Source: [Phormidium] sp. LEGE 05292 (GTDB taxonomy: Bacteria > Cyanobacteriota > Cyanobacteriia > Cyanobacteriales > Aerosakkonemataceae). From it: 37,747 nucleotides of DNA. The stretch covers positions 1 to 37,747 of the forward strand of contig NZ_JADEWG010000057.1 in assembly GCF_015207735.1 (NCBI RefSeq), given 5' to 3'. Both the position numbers and the translations under genes were made by a program. The notes under the pieces are model-generated. The model ran no database searches. It was not told where the DNA came from and saw nothing but the letters and a program-made list of their open reading frames with translations. Positions 34,764 through 37,747 of the stretch are shown one piece after another (positions within the stretch are counted from its first letter, which is position 1; each line of letters begins with the position of its first letter).

Positions 34764-34828
34764 GTTTGTTGTAGCGACATTATTCGTATATTCCTAAACA
34801 AAAAGACTAAAGTCCTTATAACGAACTA
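34764..34828. repeat. Single inverted relative of the 69-bp repeat
   Basis: In reverse complement this 65-base stretch aligns almost end to end with a unit of the 24881-25230 array: GTTTGTTGTAGCGAC at one end and GACTAAAGTCCTTATAACGAAC at the other, with a diverged middle. It lies in the gap between the YdcF gene and the ABC transporter gene. Confidence 0.85.
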
Positions 34829-34831
34829 CTT

Positions 34832-35989
34832 TTAACATCTTATATTCTGAGGTTGCGGAATAGGATCTACACCAGTAGATAACCAACCGCGTAAAAAGTA
34901 ATAAACTGATGACCAAAATTCATTAATCACGCGAGTACTCAACAATAAAGAATCTACATTAGGCATAAAATCAGAGAATTGTACTTCCCGCGCATTGCGG
35001 AAAGTAATACTAATCGTATCGCATCTATCTTTTTGGGTAGTCATAAAAATAACTCTAGGAACTCCCCCAGCTTGAAATGTATAAAAAGTAGCTGGACTGG
35101 GAATAGTGGAAATTCCTAATTGGGCAAAACTTTGTCTAGCGCGTTGCATATTTAAAGCCGAAGCTACGAGAATAACTCGTTTACTAATAATGCCTTCATC
35201 TACATATTTTCGTCTAATTGCTTCGGCACTAGTGCGAATATCCACACCTGTTGGTTCAATTATAATAGCTGATTCGGGAATACCTAAATTTTTGAGGATT
35301 CTAGCAATAGAAAAAGCTTCGGGAGGGTTAGGTTGATTCGGATTTAATCTTTGTCCTGGTCTAGGGCCAGCACTAACAATTATAAAAGCATCGTTGCCTA
35401 ATCTTGATTGTTGTTCGTATTCTCTAGCTGCTTGCAAAATGCGATCGCCTGCGTCAGTCAAGTGAATTTGATTTGCTTCCAAAAAAGGTTGTTGAGTTGT
35501 TGCCTGTCCTAACAATACAATAGCGTCAACTTTATCCTTGCGATGAGCCGCTGCTTGTAAAGCCAAAATCGAATCAGATTCAATTAATTGCACCATTAAA
35601 AAAGCAATAATCGGAATACTAAAAAACAACAAAAGTGCTGTAGCAATTCTTATATAGAGCTTGGCATCGTTGGTGATTCCTCCCTTGGCAATACCCATCA
35701 ATGCAAATAACAACAATAAAATAGATAATCCCAGTGGTTTTAGAGGTAAAGATATAATGCTCCAAACCTGGACTACTGCGCCATTATTCGGGGTTAATAA
35801 TGCTAAGATTACTGCCAGGAAAACAATTAACGCCCCCAACCAAGCTAAATAATCTCTTGGTCTATATTTCCCCTCCCCAAGACCACCAGCGCCAGGATCG
35901 CCGTCTTTACGAGGTCGAAAAACTACCCGCCAAACTAACCAAACTATTAACGTTAAAAATATTAATTGAGTTAATGTGAGAAACAACAT
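34832..35989 (-). CDS. YdcF/DUF218 family membrane protein
   Basis: 385 residues. Four membrane helices in the first 150 residues (VWLVWRVVF region, LAWLGALIVFLAVILALL, SILLLLFALMGIA, IATALLLFFSIPIIAFLMV) precede a DUF218 domain starting VDAIVLLGQAT, with FIIVSAGPRPGQ, GIPESAIIIEPTGVDIRTSAEAIRR and RVILVASALNMQRA. DUF218 proteins (E. coli SanA, ElyC, YdcF) have roles in envelope integrity. This is a longer version with extra N-terminal helices. It lies between the PPK2 and ABC genes on the minus strand and may share a transcript. Confidence 0.9.
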   Translation of the reverse strand: MLFLTLTQLIFLTLIVWLVWRVVFRPRKDGDPGAGGLGEGKYRPRDYLAWLGALIVFLAVILALLTPNNGAVVQVWSIISLPLKPLGLSILLLLFALMGIAKGGITNDAKLYIRIATALLLFFSIPIIAFLMVQLIESDSILALQAAAHRKDKVDAIVLLGQATTQQPFLEANQIHLTDAGDRILQAAREYEQQSRLGNDAFIIVSAGPRPGQRLNPNQPNPPEAFSIARILKNLGIPESAIIIEPTGVDIRTSAEAIRRKYVDEGIISKRVILVASALNMQRARQSFAQLGISTIPSPATFYTFQAGGVPRVIFMTTQKDRCDTISITFRNAREVQFSDFMPNVDSLLLSTRVINEFWSSVYYFLRGWLSTGVDPIPQPQNIRC

Positions 35990-36012
35990 AAAAACACTAC
36001 CTCACGAATTTA

Positions 36013-36127
36013 GTTATTAGTCATTGGTCATTTGTCATTCATAATTTGTAGGAATTCAGCAAAAAATGGGTTTTTCAACTCAGTAGCAACTCTCGTTAAT
36101 AAATAATCAAGAAAGACAAATGACCAA
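36013..36127. repeat. Inverted repeat with GTCATTTGTCATT units between ydcF and PPK2 genes
   Basis: ATTGGTCATTTGTC at 36023-36036 pairs exactly with GACAAATGACCAAT at 36115-36128 across about 80 bases. The left arm is part of an AGTCATTGGTCATTTGTCATT short tandem repeat. It lies 6 bases before the stop of the PPK2 gene. Confidence 0.65.
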
Positions 36128-36133
36128 TAACAA

Positions 36134-37621
36134 TTATCTACGCTTTAGTTCCCGGACGATCGCACCACTAACAGTTTGAATTACTTTAACACGGGCAAAG
36201 TACTTGTCATTAGCTGGAATCAAAGTCCAAGGAGCAGTAGGAGTACTAGTACGTTGAATAGCTTGATTTACTGCTACCTCATATAACGGCCATTTTTCTC
36301 GATTACGCCAATCTTCCTCAGTCAGTTTATATTCCTTAAATGGGTCGTTTTGCCGTTCCTCAAACCGTTTCATTTGTTCTTCTTGGCTAATATGTAGCCA
36401 AAACTTCACCAAAACATAGCCATCGCTGGTTAACTGGGCTTCAAACTCGTTGATTTCCTGATAAGCGCGTCGCCACTCATTTTCCTTAGCAAAACCTTCT
36501 ACTCGTTCTACTAATACTCGACCGTACCAACTCCGGTCAAAAATGCCGATCGTTCCTGCCATTGGTAAGCGTCGCCAAAAACGCCACAAATAATGATGCG
36601 CTTTTTCTTCGTCAGTAGGTGCAGCAAAAGCATTAACCTTGTAACTGCGAGGGTCGAGAATATCTGTAAGTCGCTTAATTGCGCCGCCTTTTCCAGCCGC
36701 ATCCCAACCTTCAAAAATGATTAAAACGGGGATTTGATGTTCGTAAATGCTTAATTGTGACTTTCTAAGTTTTACCTGTTCCCGGCTGAGTTGGATTTTG
36801 TATTGTGACTTAGACAAACTTTGAGTTAAATCTACCTGTGCCAATAAATTTGGTTCGGCGGGACTCAGGCGTTCTTGGGGAGGAAGAGAAGGCTGCGGAA
36901 TTTGGCAATGTAGGCGATCGAGTGCTTCGGTCATTGTCGCCACAAGTTGCGTCAAAACTTTCACCCTTGCCCAGCGTTGACAGTCACCTTCAACCAATGT
37001 CCAAGGAGCCGATCCAGTGCTAGTATGAATCAACATTTCCTCAGCTAGAGCAACATATTGCTCGTAATTTTTCTCTTGTTGCCAATCTTCAGGACGAACT
37101 CGCCAAGAATCTAAAGAGTTGGAAGCGTATTTTTTCAACCGTTTTTTCAATTCTTTTTGGCTCAGATGAATCCAAAATTTAGCGATCGCCGCCCCATCAT
37201 CGACCAACTGACGTTCAAAAGCATTAATATTCTGCATCACCATCGGCACTTGCGCTGTTTCCACCCGCTCAAACAACCGATCTTCGAGTACGTGAATATA
37301 CCAGCTATGATAAAAAATCCCAATACTGCCACGCGCTGGTAATTGTTTCCAAAATCTCCACAAAAAAGGATACTTTTGTTCTTCCGGACTCGGAGGCCAA
37401 ATTGGATTGACTGTAAAACCTCTAGGGTCCATGTAGCCAACCATTTTCTTCACTAAACTGCCTTTGCCTGCCGCTGCCCAACCTTCTAAAACTACCACCA
37501 TCGGTTGTTTTTTATCCCAACAGGCTTTTTGGAGCGATCGCAACTGCCGCATTAAAGCTTCAATCTGAGTGCGATAAGTATTTTTATCTAAAGCCAGATC
37601 CAGATCGAGAGTATCCAACAT
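36134..37621 (-). CDS. Two-domain PPK2 polyphosphate kinase (polyphosphate:AMP phosphotransferase type)
   Basis: 495 residues made of two PPK2 domains, the length of known polyphosphate:AMP phosphotransferases. The C-terminal domain (about 270-495) has Walker A EGWDAAGKG at 304-312 and the lid DRSWYGRVLVERV at 362-374, all intact. The N-terminal domain has EGWAAAGKG (46-54) with Ala in place of the Asp, and YHSWYIHVLEDR instead of DRSWYGRVL, so its catalytic site looks degenerate. By family, it phosphorylates AMP to ADP with polyphosphate. Whether the N-terminal half is only structural is inferred. It is the first gene in a minus-strand series with the YdcF and ABC genes. The ATG at 37621 fits the family start. 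Confidence 0.92.
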   Translation of the reverse strand: MLDTLDLDLALDKNTYRTQIEALMRQLRSLQKACWDKKQPMVVVLEGWAAAGKGSLVKKMVGYMDPRGFTVNPIWPPSPEEQKYPFLWRFWKQLPARGSIGIFYHSWYIHVLEDRLFERVETAQVPMVMQNINAFERQLVDDGAAIAKFWIHLSQKELKKRLKKYASNSLDSWRVRPEDWQQEKNYEQYVALAEEMLIHTSTGSAPWTLVEGDCQRWARVKVLTQLVATMTEALDRLHCQIPQPSLPPQERLSPAEPNLLAQVDLTQSLSKSQYKIQLSREQVKLRKSQLSIYEHQIPVLIIFEGWDAAGKGGAIKRLTDILDPRSYKVNAFAAPTDEEKAHHYLWRFWRRLPMAGTIGIFDRSWYGRVLVERVEGFAKENEWRRAYQEINEFEAQLTSDGYVLVKFWLHISQEEQMKRFEERQNDPFKEYKLTEEDWRNREKWPLYEVAVNQAIQRTSTPTAPWTLIPANDKYFARVKVIQTVSGAIVRELKRR

Positions 37622-37747
37622 AACTTAACCAAAAGAAGAATCTACTAAACACCAACGCTGTCTATCCACAGCCAAGAAATCAAAATATCTCTTCCCCAAA
37701 TTAACAAAAGTGACTAAAAGTACCTACGGAGTGGAGGAGATGGGGAG

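Overview
The window is chromosomal DNA from a cyanobacterium, probably a filamentous or repeat-rich lineage. The evidence is the abundance of the HIP1 octamer GCGATCGC, AT-rich DNA, many 7-10 bp short tandem repeats between and inside genes, and cyanobacteria-typical families (DUF1825, DUF3143, a DHH-CBS-CCA nucleotidyltransferase, a PEP-CTERM protein, ClpC). The species cannot be named from the sequence alone. I see no rRNA, tRNA, CRISPR array, prophage or intact insertion sequence.

Layout. 1-8250: a DHH-CBS-tRNA nucleotidyltransferase fusion; a dead fragment of an alpha/beta hydrolase; a large repeat-built protein (two 210-residue copies, a 48-bp minisatellite and a lamin-tail domain); the intact hydrolase paralogue; a phosphoribosyltransferase with a repeat-derived tail; and a type-4 uracil-DNA glycosylase. 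8250-17440: a secreted hypothetical protein, pyrF and tyrS (1-base overlap), a class A penicillin-binding protein, DUF1825, a TM2/SHOCT protein, a ComEA-like helix-hairpin-helix protein, signal peptidase I, a 68-residue protein and a transglutaminase-like protein. 17700-24871: clpC, rimI (with a repeat-derived insert of about 50 residues), lysA, the diadenylate cyclase gene cdaA and the undecaprenyl diphosphate synthase gene uppS. 24872-25249: five copies of an exact 69-bp unit. 25250-37621: DUF3143 with a membrane J-protein, an unusual HU-TPR-HNH protein, an O-antigen ligase family protein with a YaaW-like partner, a renalase-like flavoprotein, a PEP-CTERM protein, an orphan membrane protein, an ABC exporter, a YdcF-family protein and a two-domain PPK2 polyphosphate kinase.

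How the genes relate. Most are housekeeping genes in short transcription units. A cell-envelope theme recurs: LysA makes lysine from meso-diaminopimelate, UppS makes the lipid carrier, PBP1A polymerises glycan, CdaA makes c-di-AMP (a turgor and wall signal in other bacteria), and the O-antigen ligase, YdcF and signal peptidase act at the membrane. No dedicated operon-scale novel system is evident. The best candidate for undescribed biology is the single gene at 26252-27505, which joins an HU DNA-binding domain, TPR repeats and an HNH nuclease domain with its H-N-H residues intact. The second theme is repeat biology: short repeats have entered at least three coding sequences in frame (phosphoribosyltransferase, RimI, O-antigen ligase), and a hairpin-bearing 69-bp repeat is tandem at one locus and single and inverted at another.
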